From: Treponema_B putidum
GTDB lineage: Bacteria; Spirochaetota; Spirochaetia; Treponematales; Treponemataceae
Strand: one strand, 5' to 3'
NCBI RefSeq assembly: GCF_007830595.1
Contig: NZ_VLLD01000004.1
Length of the DNA stretch: 64,000 nt
Positions within the stretch are counted from its first letter, which is position 1; every line of letters starts with the position of its first letter. Shown piece by piece: positions 17,016-25,739 of the stretch. Made by a program: the position numbers and the translations under genes. The notes under the pieces are model-generated. The model worked only from the letters and a program-made list of their open reading frames with translations. It was not told where the DNA came from and did no database searches.

Positions 17016-18377
17016 ATGGATTCAAAAGAGCAAAGACGGTTCAATATTCTAACCAAACCGATTTTTCCGTTGTTGGTCAAAACATCAATCCCGACAATCA
17101 TCGGCATGTTGATAAGCGTTATATATAATTTGACCGATACCTTTTTTGTCGGACGCCTGCATAACAGAGCAATGATTGCTGCAATCGGTATTGTGTTCAG
17201 TTTTGTGAGCATTATTCAAGCGATAGGTTTTTGGTTCGGCTACGGCAGCGGCAATGCTATGTCAAAAAAAATCGGAGAAAAAAACTATCGGGAAGCGGAA
17301 ATCATTTCGTCGATAGGAATTGTCATTGCAACCATAACAGGCATTGTGATAGCAATTGCAGCACGCATTTTTATTGTGCCTCTTTCAAACCTCATAGGCG
17401 GAAGTGCATCTGAAGACGTACTCGCCTTTACCGTACAGTACTTAAGCATTATCATCATCAGCGTTCCGTTCGGCTTATATTCCATAACGGTTTATAATCA
17501 GCTGCGCCTTTGCGGAAATGTACGGGACGGAATGATAGGCTTGCTTTCCGGAATGCTCAGCAATATGATTTTGGATCCGCTGTTGATGTTTCCGCTTAAA
17601 ATAGGATTTATCGGCGCAGGCTATGCAACGCTAATCGGCCAGATTATCGGATGCATCACCCTGACGTTCTTAGCAAAAAGACACGGGAATATTCCAATCA
17701 GTGTAAAAAAAGCTCACTGCAATAAAAATCGTATTTATCATATTCTTGCAGGCGGACTTCCTAATTTTTCGCGGCAGGCAATTAACTCTGCCGCATTGGT
17801 TTTACTCAATGTTACGGCAGCACGCTACGGAGAAAGTATGATAGCGGCTTTAACGGTAAGTTCAAGAATTGCAGCATTGGCTTTTATGATTATGATCGGC
17901 TGGGGACAAGGCTTTCAGCCTATTTGTGCTATGAATTACGGCGCAAAACAATACTCAAGAGTAAAAAAAGCTTTTATAATTACCGTTGCAGCCGGCACAA
18001 TTTTTTTAACAGTTTCCGCAATAATCTTATTCTTCTTTGCCGAACAATGTATCGGGCTTATGTCTAACGATGGTGAAGTTGTGTCTACCGGAATCAGTAT
18101 ACTGAAAATGCAATGCTTTTCGCTGCCGCTTTTAGGCTTTTTTGCCGTAAGCAGTATGTTTATGCAGAATATCGGCAATTATTTTTCAGCCCTTCTCATT
18201 TCCGTTTCACGGCAGGGACTCTTTTACATTCCGCTTTTATATCTTCTGCCTGCCCTCTATGGAAAAACCGGCATTTACCTATTGCAGCCGGCTGCCGATT
18301 TTTTATCGTTTGTGCTTGCCTCAGTAATAATGTACAGATGGTACTCGTGCGGTACAAAAAAAATCCCGTTGCAGTAA
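17016..18377 (+). CDS. MATE-family multidrug/metabolite exporter
   Basis: 453 aa with about 12 hydrophobic segments in two homologous halves. The start IFPLLVKTSIPTIIGMLISVIYN and FVGRLHN are typical of the MATE/DinF branch. It exchanges Na+ or H+ for cationic drugs in characterised members. The start codon lies 1 nt after the stop of the phosphotransferase-like gene (TAAGATG), so translation is coupled. The pairing of inactivating-type enzyme and exporter under a TetR gene suggests a resistance unit. Confidence 0.9.
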   Translation: MDSKEQRRFNILTKPIFPLLVKTSIPTIIGMLISVIYNLTDTFFVGRLHNRAMIAAIGIVFSFVSIIQAIGFWFGYGSGNAMSKKIGEKNYREAEIISSIGIVIATITGIVIAIAARIFIVPLSNLIGGSASEDVLAFTVQYLSIIIISVPFGLYSITVYNQLRLCGNVRDGMIGLLSGMLSNMILDPLLMFPLKIGFIGAGYATLIGQIIGCITLTFLAKRHGNIPISVKKAHCNKNRIYHILAGGLPNFSRQAINSAALVLLNVTAARYGESMIAALTVSSRIAALAFMIMIGWGQGFQPICAMNYGAKQYSRVKKAFIITVAAGTIFLTVSAIILFFFAEQCIGLMSNDGEVVSTGISILKMQCFSLPLLGFFAVSSMFMQNIGNYFSALLISVSRQGLFYIPLLYLLPALYGKTGIYLLQPAADFLSFVLASVIMYRWYSCGTKKIPLQ

Positions 18378-18470
18378 TTTAAAATGTGCGGTGTAGTACC
18401 GTCCGTTCAGTTCAACTTTAAATGCAGAATAATTGTAATAAACGAAATTCTCGGTAAAAAGTAGTTTTGG

Positions 18471-19418
18471 TTAATTCATCTCGGTAAAAGCTTCTTTAAG
18501 CCGTTTTGCGCTTGCTTCCAACGCTTCCTGTTCATCAGCGGGAAGATCGCTTTCTATAACCCGTTCCGCACCGTTGCGCCCGACAATGCAGGGAACGCTC
18601 AAGCATACGTCTTTAAGTCCGAACTCTCCGTCCAGCGTCATCGAAACGGACAAAATGCTGTGCTCGTTGCGCAAAATGGCGCCGGCTATTCTCGTAAGGG
18701 CTAAGCCGACGGCAAAATAAGTAGAACCTTTGTAGTCGATAATGTGGTAAGCGGAATTCCGTACTTCTTCCAAAATTTTTGCTTTATCAAAGTGCGGGCC
18801 TGAGCTGCATGTGCCGCCTGAACAATATTCGTCGATGCGCCGTCCTGCAACGGATGTCATCGACCAAGCCGCAAATTCGCTGTCGCCGTGTTCTCCCAAA
18901 ATATAACCGTGAATGTTGCGCGCATCGACACCGCACTCTTTGCTAAGAGTGTAGCGGAAACGTGCAGTGTCCAAAACCGTACCGGAACCGATAACTCTTC
19001 CGCGCTCCCATCCTGAAGCCTTGAGCGCTGCCCGCGTTAAAATATCGACGGGATTGCTCACAATCAGCATAACGCCGCTGCAGCCGCTTTCCGCGATGTC
19101 CTTTGCAATGCCGGTGATAATGGACGCATTGCGTTTCAGCAAATCTATGCGAGTTTCTCCGCTCTGTTGTTTTGCTCCCGCCGTAACCACAACGATGTCG
19201 CTGTCGGCATAATCGGTTTTATCGCCCGCGTGTATGTCGACTTGCGGCAAAAAAGGCAGACCCTGCACAAGGTCGAGCGCTTGTCCTTCGGCAAAATTTT
19301 TATTCATATCGGTTATTGCTATTTCGTCCGCATAACCGCTTTGAGCCAATGCGTAGGCAAAGGTTGAACCGACCGCACCTGCTCCCACAACGGTAACTTT
19401 GCGTTTCTTTCCGTCCAT
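18471..19418 (-). CDS. ldh: L-lactate dehydrogenase
   Basis: 315 aa. NAD-binding GAGAVGSTFAYAL (about 12-24), the substrate loop AGAKQQSGETRIDLL with Gln at the position that distinguishes lactate from malate dehydrogenase, the VSNPVDI motif and catalytic HGDSEF (about 178). Converts pyruvate to L-lactate, regenerating NAD+ in fermentation. A strong AAAGGAGG ribosome site precedes the ATG. No partner genes in the operon. GC and codon use look higher than the flanking core genes, compatible with transfer. Confidence 0.93.
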   Translation of the reverse strand: MDGKKRKVTVVGAGAVGSTFAYALAQSGYADEIAITDMNKNFAEGQALDLVQGLPFLPQVDIHAGDKTDYADSDIVVVTAGAKQQSGETRIDLLKRNASIITGIAKDIAESGCSGVMLIVSNPVDILTRAALKASGWERGRVIGSGTVLDTARFRYTLSKECGVDARNIHGYILGEHGDSEFAAWSMTSVAGRRIDEYCSGGTCSSGPHFDKAKILEEVRNSAYHIIDYKGSTYFAVGLALTRIAGAILRNEHSILSVSMTLDGEFGLKDVCLSVPCIVGRNGAERVIESDLPADEQEALEASAKRLKEAFTEMN

Positions 19419-19579
19419 AGGATTACCTCCTTTTAAAAAATACTGAAATGCATACGTTTAGGCAAGGGGATTTGCAGAAGAATTCACGAACCTTAACAAT
19501 TGCAAGAAGAACAAAATAAGGCAAAATTATCGCAAAAAGATTGTTATGAAAGGCGGAGAAAGTAACCCGGCTTTTACAC

Positions 19580-19608
19580 TAGACAATTTATAAAAAAACT
19601 ACTAAAAT
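19580..19608 (+). promoter_or_regulatory. rpiB promoter
   Basis: TAGACA, 17-nt spacer, TAAAAT; ends about 67 nt before the rpiB ATG. Confidence 0.6.
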
Positions 19609-19675
19609 AATTATGGGTGCTAAAAAAATAGGTTTTTATAAGTGCCCTATATTTTTATATAAAGGGAGTGCGCAT

Positions 19676-20128
19676 ATGAAAATCGGATTCGGGAGCGATC
19701 ATTCGGGAGTCGCATTAAAACATATTTTAATGGAACACGTTCGCAATAAAGGATACGAATGCGTTGATTACGGTGCGGCGGATTCGAAGGTTCCGGCAAA
19801 CTATGCCGAATTCGGCTTAAAGGTTGCCGAAGCGATTAAATCGCGCGAAGTTGAAAAGGGTGTGATGGTGTGCGGATCGGGCGTCGGCATTTCTCTTGCC
19901 GCAAACAAGGTTCCGGGCGTGAGGGCTGCGGCGTGCAGCGAACCGTGTACGGCAAAGCTCGCCGTCGAACACAGCGACATAAACGCTGTCGCCATGGGCG
20001 TATGCATCGTCGGACCCGAAGAAGCAAAAATGATTGTCGACGCCTTTCTCGATGCCCGCTTTGAAGGCGGAGTTTACACGGAACGGGTCGACACCCTTTC
20101 CGCTATAGAAAGAAAATACGGTAAATAA
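19676..20128 (+). CDS. rpiB: Ribose-5-phosphate isomerase B / RpiB-LacAB family
   Basis: 150 aa from the ATG at 19676, chosen because AAAGGGAG precedes it and MKIGFGSDHSGVALK is the canonical N-terminus; 21 codons of open frame upstream lie between promoter and start and are not conserved-looking. Motifs: GSDHSG (phosphate site), VCGSGVGISLAANK with the catalytic Cys, RAAACSEPCTA, and HSDINAVAMG. Interconverts ribose-5-phosphate and ribulose-5-phosphate; galactose-6-phosphate isomerase (LacB) is a related alternative. Codon use is clearly GC-richer than the following lipoprotein gene. Confidence 0.92.
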   Translation: MKIGFGSDHSGVALKHILMEHVRNKGYECVDYGAADSKVPANYAEFGLKVAEAIKSREVEKGVMVCGSGVGISLAANKVPGVRAAACSEPCTAKLAVEHSDINAVAMGVCIVGPEEAKMIVDAFLDARFEGGVYTERVDTLSAIERKYGK

Positions 20129-20154
20129 ACGCGGCCGCCGATTGGAGAAAAAGA

Positions 20155-21108
20155 ATGAAAAGGTCGTTAATTTTATTCAATGTATTTTGCGCCTTATTAT
20201 GTTCTTGCATGAGCTTGGGGCGTGTTGAAAATGCCGATGTTAAAAATTCGTATTTAATGAAATTAGATGAGGAGTTTTCGGTTTCAGAAAATGAATATTC
20301 CGTAGGAGAAAACTTTAATTTTATTGTAGAAGCAAAAGAACCCATCAAAGGCATTCATATAATTCTTTCAAGAGAGAAATTACAGCCCCGGCAATATATT
20401 GGAAAAGAAATAGATGAAACTCCTTTTTCGGTCGGAAATATGATAATTATGGATAAAACGGAACCGAAGATTTTGTATTTTAATTCGGATTTAGTAAATA
20501 ATTATTTATTTCCAAAGGAAAATACCGAAAGTACAAGTTTTTCTCTCAAAATAAAAGGTTTCGCGGAGACAGATAACAGTAAATCGTTCGACAAACTGTT
20601 TTGCTACGGTTTTTGTGATTTGAATAAAAACCGGATAATCGAAAGCGATGAACTGAAACAAATAATAATTAATGTAAATCCTTCGTTTTCTCTTACCGAT
20701 GAAAAGATATATATATCAACAGTCGGTTACAAAGCAAAGACATATTCTGAAGTTGCAGAGACATATGTTATTTATAAAATAAACAGTTTTATCGGTTTTA
20801 CTAAATTTAAAGCAACGGTTACACCGTATGTATCTAATTTCGATATGCTTTTTAAAAATGAATCTCCTTTTAAAGACGTAAACTACTATATTGTGCATTC
20901 TCCCGTAACAACAAATAAAGTTTTAAATCAACCGTATAAATATGCGATGTCAAATTTATTAATATTTGATGTTACGGAAGATATAAAAGATTCCAAGACG
21001 GGATATATTGCGGCACGTAATTATCAAGTAAAAAAAACAAAAGATATTCTAAGAATTTGCATAAATATTTCAGGGAAAATAATTTTTCCTGAAATAATTG
21101 AATACTAA
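20155..21108 (+). CDS. Lipoprotein of unknown function with an EF-hand-like loop
   Basis: 317 aa. A signal peptide ends in a lipobox-like sequence (ALLCSC at about 13-18). No family recognised. About residue 160 the stretch DLNKNRIIESDE fits a single EF-hand/dockerin calcium loop (Asp, Asn, Asn, Ile and final Glu at the expected spacing). The rest is predicted beta-rich. A GGAG site precedes the ATG. It is much more AT-rich than rpiB next door and has no evident partner. Confidence 0.7.
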   Translation: MKRSLILFNVFCALLCSCMSLGRVENADVKNSYLMKLDEEFSVSENEYSVGENFNFIVEAKEPIKGIHIILSREKLQPRQYIGKEIDETPFSVGNMIIMDKTEPKILYFNSDLVNNYLFPKENTESTSFSLKIKGFAETDNSKSFDKLFCYGFCDLNKNRIIESDELKQIIINVNPSFSLTDEKIYISTVGYKAKTYSEVAETYVIYKINSFIGFTKFKATVTPYVSNFDMLFKNESPFKDVNYYIVHSPVTTNKVLNQPYKYAMSNLLIFDVTEDIKDSKTGYIAARNYQVKKTKDILRICINISGKIIFPEIIEY

Positions 21109-21129
21109 AATATAACTTAAAAACGGATC

Positions 21130-22116
21130 TCAGTCGATTTTTTCACTATGACCGGGCTGGTTGTTGCGCTTTTTTCTATTTCCGCAGCCGGAATTTTTGC
21201 CGATACAGATGAGTCTCATTCCATGCTGATTATTGTTCGTCGGAATTGCGGCAAGGTATTGATACAACTGCGAGTGCAGAGATCGCATTTCGTCGGGCGC
21301 TTTCATCGAGTGCCGGTACATAAATAAATTTCCGAAGCGGCTTTTAAAAACTTGAGTAAAAATGGCTTGCAGAACCGGAGCCGGCAGCAGTCTCAAAAGA
21401 TGCATTTTCGGCGGCGAAAGTTTTACTCCCGAACGATACAATTTTTGAAAATTGTTTTTTATTTGCCGTGCCGTATCGTTCATAATGTCCGCTTCTTTCC
21501 AAACTTCTTCCGGATTTTCGGCTTTATAATACGCATCGGCAATCGGAATAACCAGAGCCAAGTGATTCAACTGCCAGCCGTGCATGTCTTTTACGATTCG
21601 GTACGGCACGCCCGCCGTCTTAAAAAGAGCCGCTAGTTTTTTAAGCCGCTCCGATGTGTTCCCGCCGATTTCGGCAAATGTCGTCGCCTGAATAAGAGGC
21701 GGCGTAAAGTCCGCTTTCAGCACGCCGTCTTCATAGCTGCCGCCCGCCCCCGGAAACGCGGGAACAATGCGCCCTTCTCCGCACAGGTTCTCCCAGTCGG
21801 TGTAGGGTTCAAGCGTATTGACCATTGTAACGATGTTCGGGCTGCCGTTCGGCCGGAGTTCTTCAAGCGCCGTATGCACTTGATTTTCTTTTACCGTCAA
21901 AAAGATAAAATCATAGATATCATCATTTTTCAATGTAGCGATAACCTTAACCTTTGCTTTATACTGTTTGCCGTTTTTCTCATACAGCAAGCCGCGGGTT
22001 TTCAGCGTTTCAAGTTTTTTCCCTCTTGCGTACACGGTTGTGTCATAGCCTACTTCGGCGAACGCAGCGGCATACAAATTGCCGATTACGCCCGCACCGT
22101 AAATTAAAAGTTTCAT
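21130..22116 (-). CDS. Ketopantoate-reductase-family (PanE/ApbA) oxidoreductase
   Basis: 328 aa. The N-terminal Rossmann motif GAGVIGNLYAAAFAEVGYDTTVYARG and the central TVKENQVHTALEEL / VNTLEPY region fit the PanE/ApbA fold. The C-terminal helical domain contains KDMHGWQLNHLAL and the conserved NNNQHG near 296. The last ~30 residues are Lys/Asn/Gly-rich and do not look family-like, so the 3' end may carry a frameshift. Whether the substrate is ketopantoate is uncertain, as this branch has many members of unknown role. AGGTAG precedes the ATG. Confidence 0.78.
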   Translation of the reverse strand: MKLLIYGAGVIGNLYAAAFAEVGYDTTVYARGKKLETLKTRGLLYEKNGKQYKAKVKVIATLKNDDIYDFIFLTVKENQVHTALEELRPNGSPNIVTMVNTLEPYTDWENLCGEGRIVPAFPGAGGSYEDGVLKADFTPPLIQATTFAEIGGNTSERLKKLAALFKTAGVPYRIVKDMHGWQLNHLALVIPIADAYYKAENPEEVWKEADIMNDTARQIKNNFQKLYRSGVKLSPPKMHLLRLLPAPVLQAIFTQVFKSRFGNLFMYRHSMKAPDEMRSLHSQLYQYLAAIPTNNNQHGMRLICIGKNSGCGNRKKRNNQPGHSEKID

Positions 22117-22157
22117 TTTACTACCTGTCCCTCAGTATAGAACATTTTTATCTTTTA

Positions 22158-22166
22158 TGGTATACT
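22158..22166 (+). promoter_or_regulatory. Extended -10 promoter of the KefF/MdaB-like gene
   Basis: TGG-TATACT extended -10, 29 nt before the ATG at 22196. It also rules out the earlier in-frame start at 22157, which lies upstream of the promoter. Confidence 0.55.
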
Positions 22167-22195
22167 CTCGATATAACTCATTCAAGAAATTTACA

Positions 22196-22738
22196 ATGCC
22201 GAAAACCCTGATTATTCTTGCTCACCCTAATATTTCTCAATCTACCGTTCATAAACACTGGTCGGATGCAGTGCGGCAACATACCGATCGCTTTACTGTT
22301 CACGAACTGTACGCTGTCTATCCTCAAGGCAAGATTGATGTAGCGGCTGAACAAAAATTGATAGAAACGCACGATTCACTTGTGTGGCAATTTCCCATAT
22401 ACTGGTTTAATTGTCCGCCGTTACTGAAGCAGTGGTTAGATGAAGTGCTGACTTATGGCTCGAAAGGCAAGGCACTTAAGGGCAGAAAAATTGCGCTTGC
22501 CGTCTCGTTCGGTGCACCGGTCGCAGACTACCGCGCAGATGGTGCTGTCGGATGCAGCGTTACCGAAGTACTGCGTCCGTTTGAACTGACAGCGAAATAC
22601 TGCAATGCAGACTACCGCCCGCCGTTCACTTTCCATACAATAGACAGCAACGCGGGATATAGCGAAGCTGCACGGCAAGAGGTAGAGCGGAGCGCAAGGG
22701 ACTATTTAGCTTGGTTGGATGCGCTGCAACAAACATGA
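22196..22738 (+). CDS. NAD(P)H-dependent quinone oxidoreductase (KefF/MdaB-like flavodoxin fold)
   Basis: 180 aa from the ATG at 22196. MPKTLIILAHPNISQSTVHKHW is the typical N-terminus with the FMN/FAD phosphate loop; LVWQFPIYWFNCPPLLKQWLDEVLTYG is the conserved family block; AVSFGAP follows. Cytoplasmic flavoprotein reducing quinones or similar electrophiles with two electrons. It is divergent from the PanE-like gene, with 79 nt between the two ATGs. Confidence 0.88.
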   Translation: MPKTLIILAHPNISQSTVHKHWSDAVRQHTDRFTVHELYAVYPQGKIDVAAEQKLIETHDSLVWQFPIYWFNCPPLLKQWLDEVLTYGSKGKALKGRKIALAVSFGAPVADYRADGAVGCSVTEVLRPFELTAKYCNADYRPPFTFHTIDSNAGYSEAARQEVERSARDYLAWLDALQQT

Positions 22739-22946
22739 GGCATAATCGACATAAAGCATTCTTCATAGCGGTGTGATAATAGGCGAGCTCAATTTCCATA
22801 CCAACTTATCGAGAAAACAAAATGTGATAATTGAATCAGAAATGTTAGTTTTTCCTTGTCATCAGTTTTGCACAGTAATGTGCAGCCGTCGCAAACAGTA
22901 CAATGATTGTGGTATAATCGGTAAAGAACATGTTATAGCCTTTTTT
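22739..22946. other. Non-coding gap between the KefF-like gene and res
   Basis: No gene seen. It holds the first copy of an 85-bp direct repeat (22861-22945) that ends exactly at the 3' end of the res gene. Confidence 0.6.
22861..22945 (+). repeat. 85-bp direct repeat, copy 1 (left flank of type III RM module)
   Basis: Matches 28852-28936 without gaps at 73 of 85 positions by hand count. Contains a short dyad GCACAgtaaTGTGC and a TATAAT preceded by TGG. Ends one base before the res stop codon. Confidence 0.8.
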
Positions 22947-25739
22947 CTAATGACGGGCAAGGATTGTTTTTTCAAAAGCTTTCAAAAATTCTGATTTCAA
23001 TTTTTCATCGTTGCTATTAAAAAACGGTAAACCAATTAGCACATAAGAACTGTTACGTTCTATAACGGCATGCTCTTTCCCGTAGCGTTTAGCGATCTCT
23101 TCCAGGAAATTTTGTTTCCAACCATCGCTATCGTCTCCTGCAAGAAACCTGCCTTTCGGTTCAATAAAGACTTGATAGTATGCATTAGCATTGCCGGCTT
23201 TTCCATGCAGAAATAATAAAAAATCCGGTTGAAAGCCGCGGCCGGTATCAAAGTCAAAAATCTTATATACTTCTTCATTTCGGAGCAACTGAAAAGAATC
23301 GTAATTGGTAAGTAAATTTGATTTTCTGTCTTTTATAAATTGAATTAAGTTACGTTCTTCGCTTGTACCCCAAAACGCATCAAGCGCATACCAATCTGCG
23401 GCTTGTAAATCTTTTTCCAATTTCTTGTTTTCCTGTGTTTCCGGTGCCTGTTCATCGATGGAAATGAGTTTTTCTTTAGTAAAACATAACTTCCCTTTTT
23501 CCGGCTCGAACGAAAACATATTGGAAAATTTTACCAACCGGAAATCAGTTCCTTTATACGGATTATCAAATTTTTTCAATTCACTTTGCAGATAAGCAAA
23601 AAATTTTTCACACATTTCCAGCATTTTTTTATTCGGAATATTTGCATATTCGTCGGCATCGTGTGTAAGCATAATTTTTACATCTTTTATAAAATCAAAA
23701 AACTCTTCCATACTTTGCACATTAAATCGTTGGAGTATATTTTCAAAGTTATAGTAGGAAGCGGCATTTGCATTAAGGCGATGAACCGCTTTATATTTTA
23801 TATGAATCGGAATATCGGAAAATTTTAGGATTTCTGTTTTTAATTGACCGCTTTCAGCCGCAATATATATATCTTCTTTTTGAAAATCAACTGTCCGTAT
23901 TTCAGAATATGCACTTATAATGATTCTATACTCAAACAGCGGAAGATTTTGAAAATCATCCGGGAGTTTTTTTAGTCTACGTGCAGGGTTTTCAATCCTG
24001 TCATTTACAAATAAATACATTCCGCGCAGAATTTTTTGTTGTTCCTGTTTTACAGAAAATTTCTTTTGTGTCCGTTTTTCCGTCATCAATCCTTTATTTT
24101 TAAGCTCATTCGATAACTCATTGATATAGCGGTGATCTTCATCGGAATGAAAATAGAATTCTTCCAAAATACGCAGCTCATTTCGGATATCATCATCGAA
24201 CTTACGGCGGTTAACTGGCATATCTTTATGTACAAACGGATAATAGCGCACTCCTCGCCCTATAAGTTGAACTTCGCTCGTCGTGCTTGTGCCGGCCTTG
24301 TGTGTTTTGGTATCCGTATCGCGTCCCGTGTACAATCGAACAATGTCGTATAGGTTCAGTACATCCCAGCCTTCGGTAAGGCGCTGTACGGTAAAAATTG
24401 CTCTAATATGATTATCATAATCTTCAAGACTGTTTAAAAGCCGGTCAATTTCGGAATCCGTTTTTTCTTTTTTGGTGGTATTTGTCTTACTATTTGTAAT
24501 GATGATAGTACGCTCTTGAAAATTTTCACGGATATAATCAACAATATTTTCAAAAGAATATTCATTCTCTTTTAGATATACCAAAATCCGCTCAAAGATA
24601 TTGCCGTCAACGGTATATAATGACGGAATTTCATCATCAGCCGGCATAGTTATTTTTGAAAGATTATGAATAAAATTAAAGTCGGAAGCTGTTACTGATT
24701 TGCATAATTCAATAAACTTTCCGCAATCGGTTTTTGAATCTTCAATTGTTTTGCTTCTAAAAAGAATAACCGGTTTAAAATTCGGAATTCCAGCTTTTAG
24801 CGCAATGCGATAACGGTACCAATGTAACAACAATGCCTGTAAAATTCTTTCTTTTAATGTAAGATTGGATCGAACAAGGCGGATATGTTTTGTACAACCG
24901 GCTTCTACGAAGTCTTTCAATTCAAATTTGATAATTATTTTATCTTCATACTTTTGTAAAACTTCAGGCGTATTCGGAACCGTTGCAGTAAATTCCAAAA
25001 GAGCGTTATTATTTTTGTTTTGGTTTTTACCGTCTTTGTTTAAAATACAATGACAAACAGTATGTTCCCACGAACGTTCTATATCGTCTTCTTTTGCAGA
25101 ATCTTTTAATTCCCCGATAAAAGAAATATCATCTGAAAGAGTCGTTTGTTTTTTCTTTGCCGTACTTGCATTTAAGTGATGCGCTTCATCCCCAAATAAA
25201 ATAACATCGCGCTTTTGTAAGTCCGAAAGCAATACAGAGTTTTCACTTTCTTTATAAATATCATTATGCAGTTTTTGAATCGTCGTAAATTTTATCTGTA
25301 TGTCATCGCAAAGATGAGAAAACATATCGACTTCTCGAAATGCAACCCGCTTGCCGTCGATAACAATGTTTTCTTTAAACAGGTATTTAGTATGCTTCGT
25401 GTCGATAAAATTTGCCTGCGTTTTTCCGAGAATGGCATTTTGATTGACAAAAAAGATAAAATTTCGATACCCTTGCTTGTAATAATACAAAATAAGTGCG
25501 GCCATAACGAGCGTTTTACCGCTTCCCGTAGCCATATTGAACATAAGATGATTCGGCAAAAGCGTTTCACCTTTTTTAAGCAACTCTGAACGTCGTTTTT
25601 CATTGACGAGAAAGTTTTCCACAGCTTCGCACTGCCACTCATAAAGCGGATATTTTAAATTATCCGTAATGTATGAAGGAATTGCATATTTGCTTTCGTC
25701 AAGAATTTCTTTTTGAATTTTAATTTTATCGACCAGCAT
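22947..25739 (-). CDS. res: Type III restriction enzyme, Res subunit
   Basis: 930 aa helicase-nuclease. Walker A MATGSGKTLVMAAL (near residue 69), DEAH box (FGDEAHHLN, near 183), helicase motif VI-like QLIGRGVRYYPF (near 490), and a C-terminal nuclease core PDFLLFL...FIEPKG (PD...ExK, near 843-870). Cleaves DNA in complex with Mod after head-to-head recognition of unmethylated sites (family knowledge). Its ATG overlaps the mod stop codon (TAATG), so the two are coupled. Length is normal and all key residues are present, so it should be functional. Confidence 0.93.
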   Translation of the reverse strand: MLVDKIKIQKEILDESKYAIPSYITDNLKYPLYEWQCEAVENFLVNEKRRSELLKKGETLLPNHLMFNMATGSGKTLVMAALILYYYKQGYRNFIFFVNQNAILGKTQANFIDTKHTKYLFKENIVIDGKRVAFREVDMFSHLCDDIQIKFTTIQKLHNDIYKESENSVLLSDLQKRDVILFGDEAHHLNASTAKKKQTTLSDDISFIGELKDSAKEDDIERSWEHTVCHCILNKDGKNQNKNNNALLEFTATVPNTPEVLQKYEDKIIIKFELKDFVEAGCTKHIRLVRSNLTLKERILQALLLHWYRYRIALKAGIPNFKPVILFRSKTIEDSKTDCGKFIELCKSVTASDFNFIHNLSKITMPADDEIPSLYTVDGNIFERILVYLKENEYSFENIVDYIRENFQERTIIITNSKTNTTKKEKTDSEIDRLLNSLEDYDNHIRAIFTVQRLTEGWDVLNLYDIVRLYTGRDTDTKTHKAGTSTTSEVQLIGRGVRYYPFVHKDMPVNRRKFDDDIRNELRILEEFYFHSDEDHRYINELSNELKNKGLMTEKRTQKKFSVKQEQQKILRGMYLFVNDRIENPARRLKKLPDDFQNLPLFEYRIIISAYSEIRTVDFQKEDIYIAAESGQLKTEILKFSDIPIHIKYKAVHRLNANAASYYNFENILQRFNVQSMEEFFDFIKDVKIMLTHDADEYANIPNKKMLEMCEKFFAYLQSELKKFDNPYKGTDFRLVKFSNMFSFEPEKGKLCFTKEKLISIDEQAPETQENKKLEKDLQAADWYALDAFWGTSEERNLIQFIKDRKSNLLTNYDSFQLLRNEEVYKIFDFDTGRGFQPDFLLFLHGKAGNANAYYQVFIEPKGRFLAGDDSDGWKQNFLEEIAKRYGKEHAVIERNSSYVLIGLPFFNSNDEKLKSEFLKAFEKTILARH

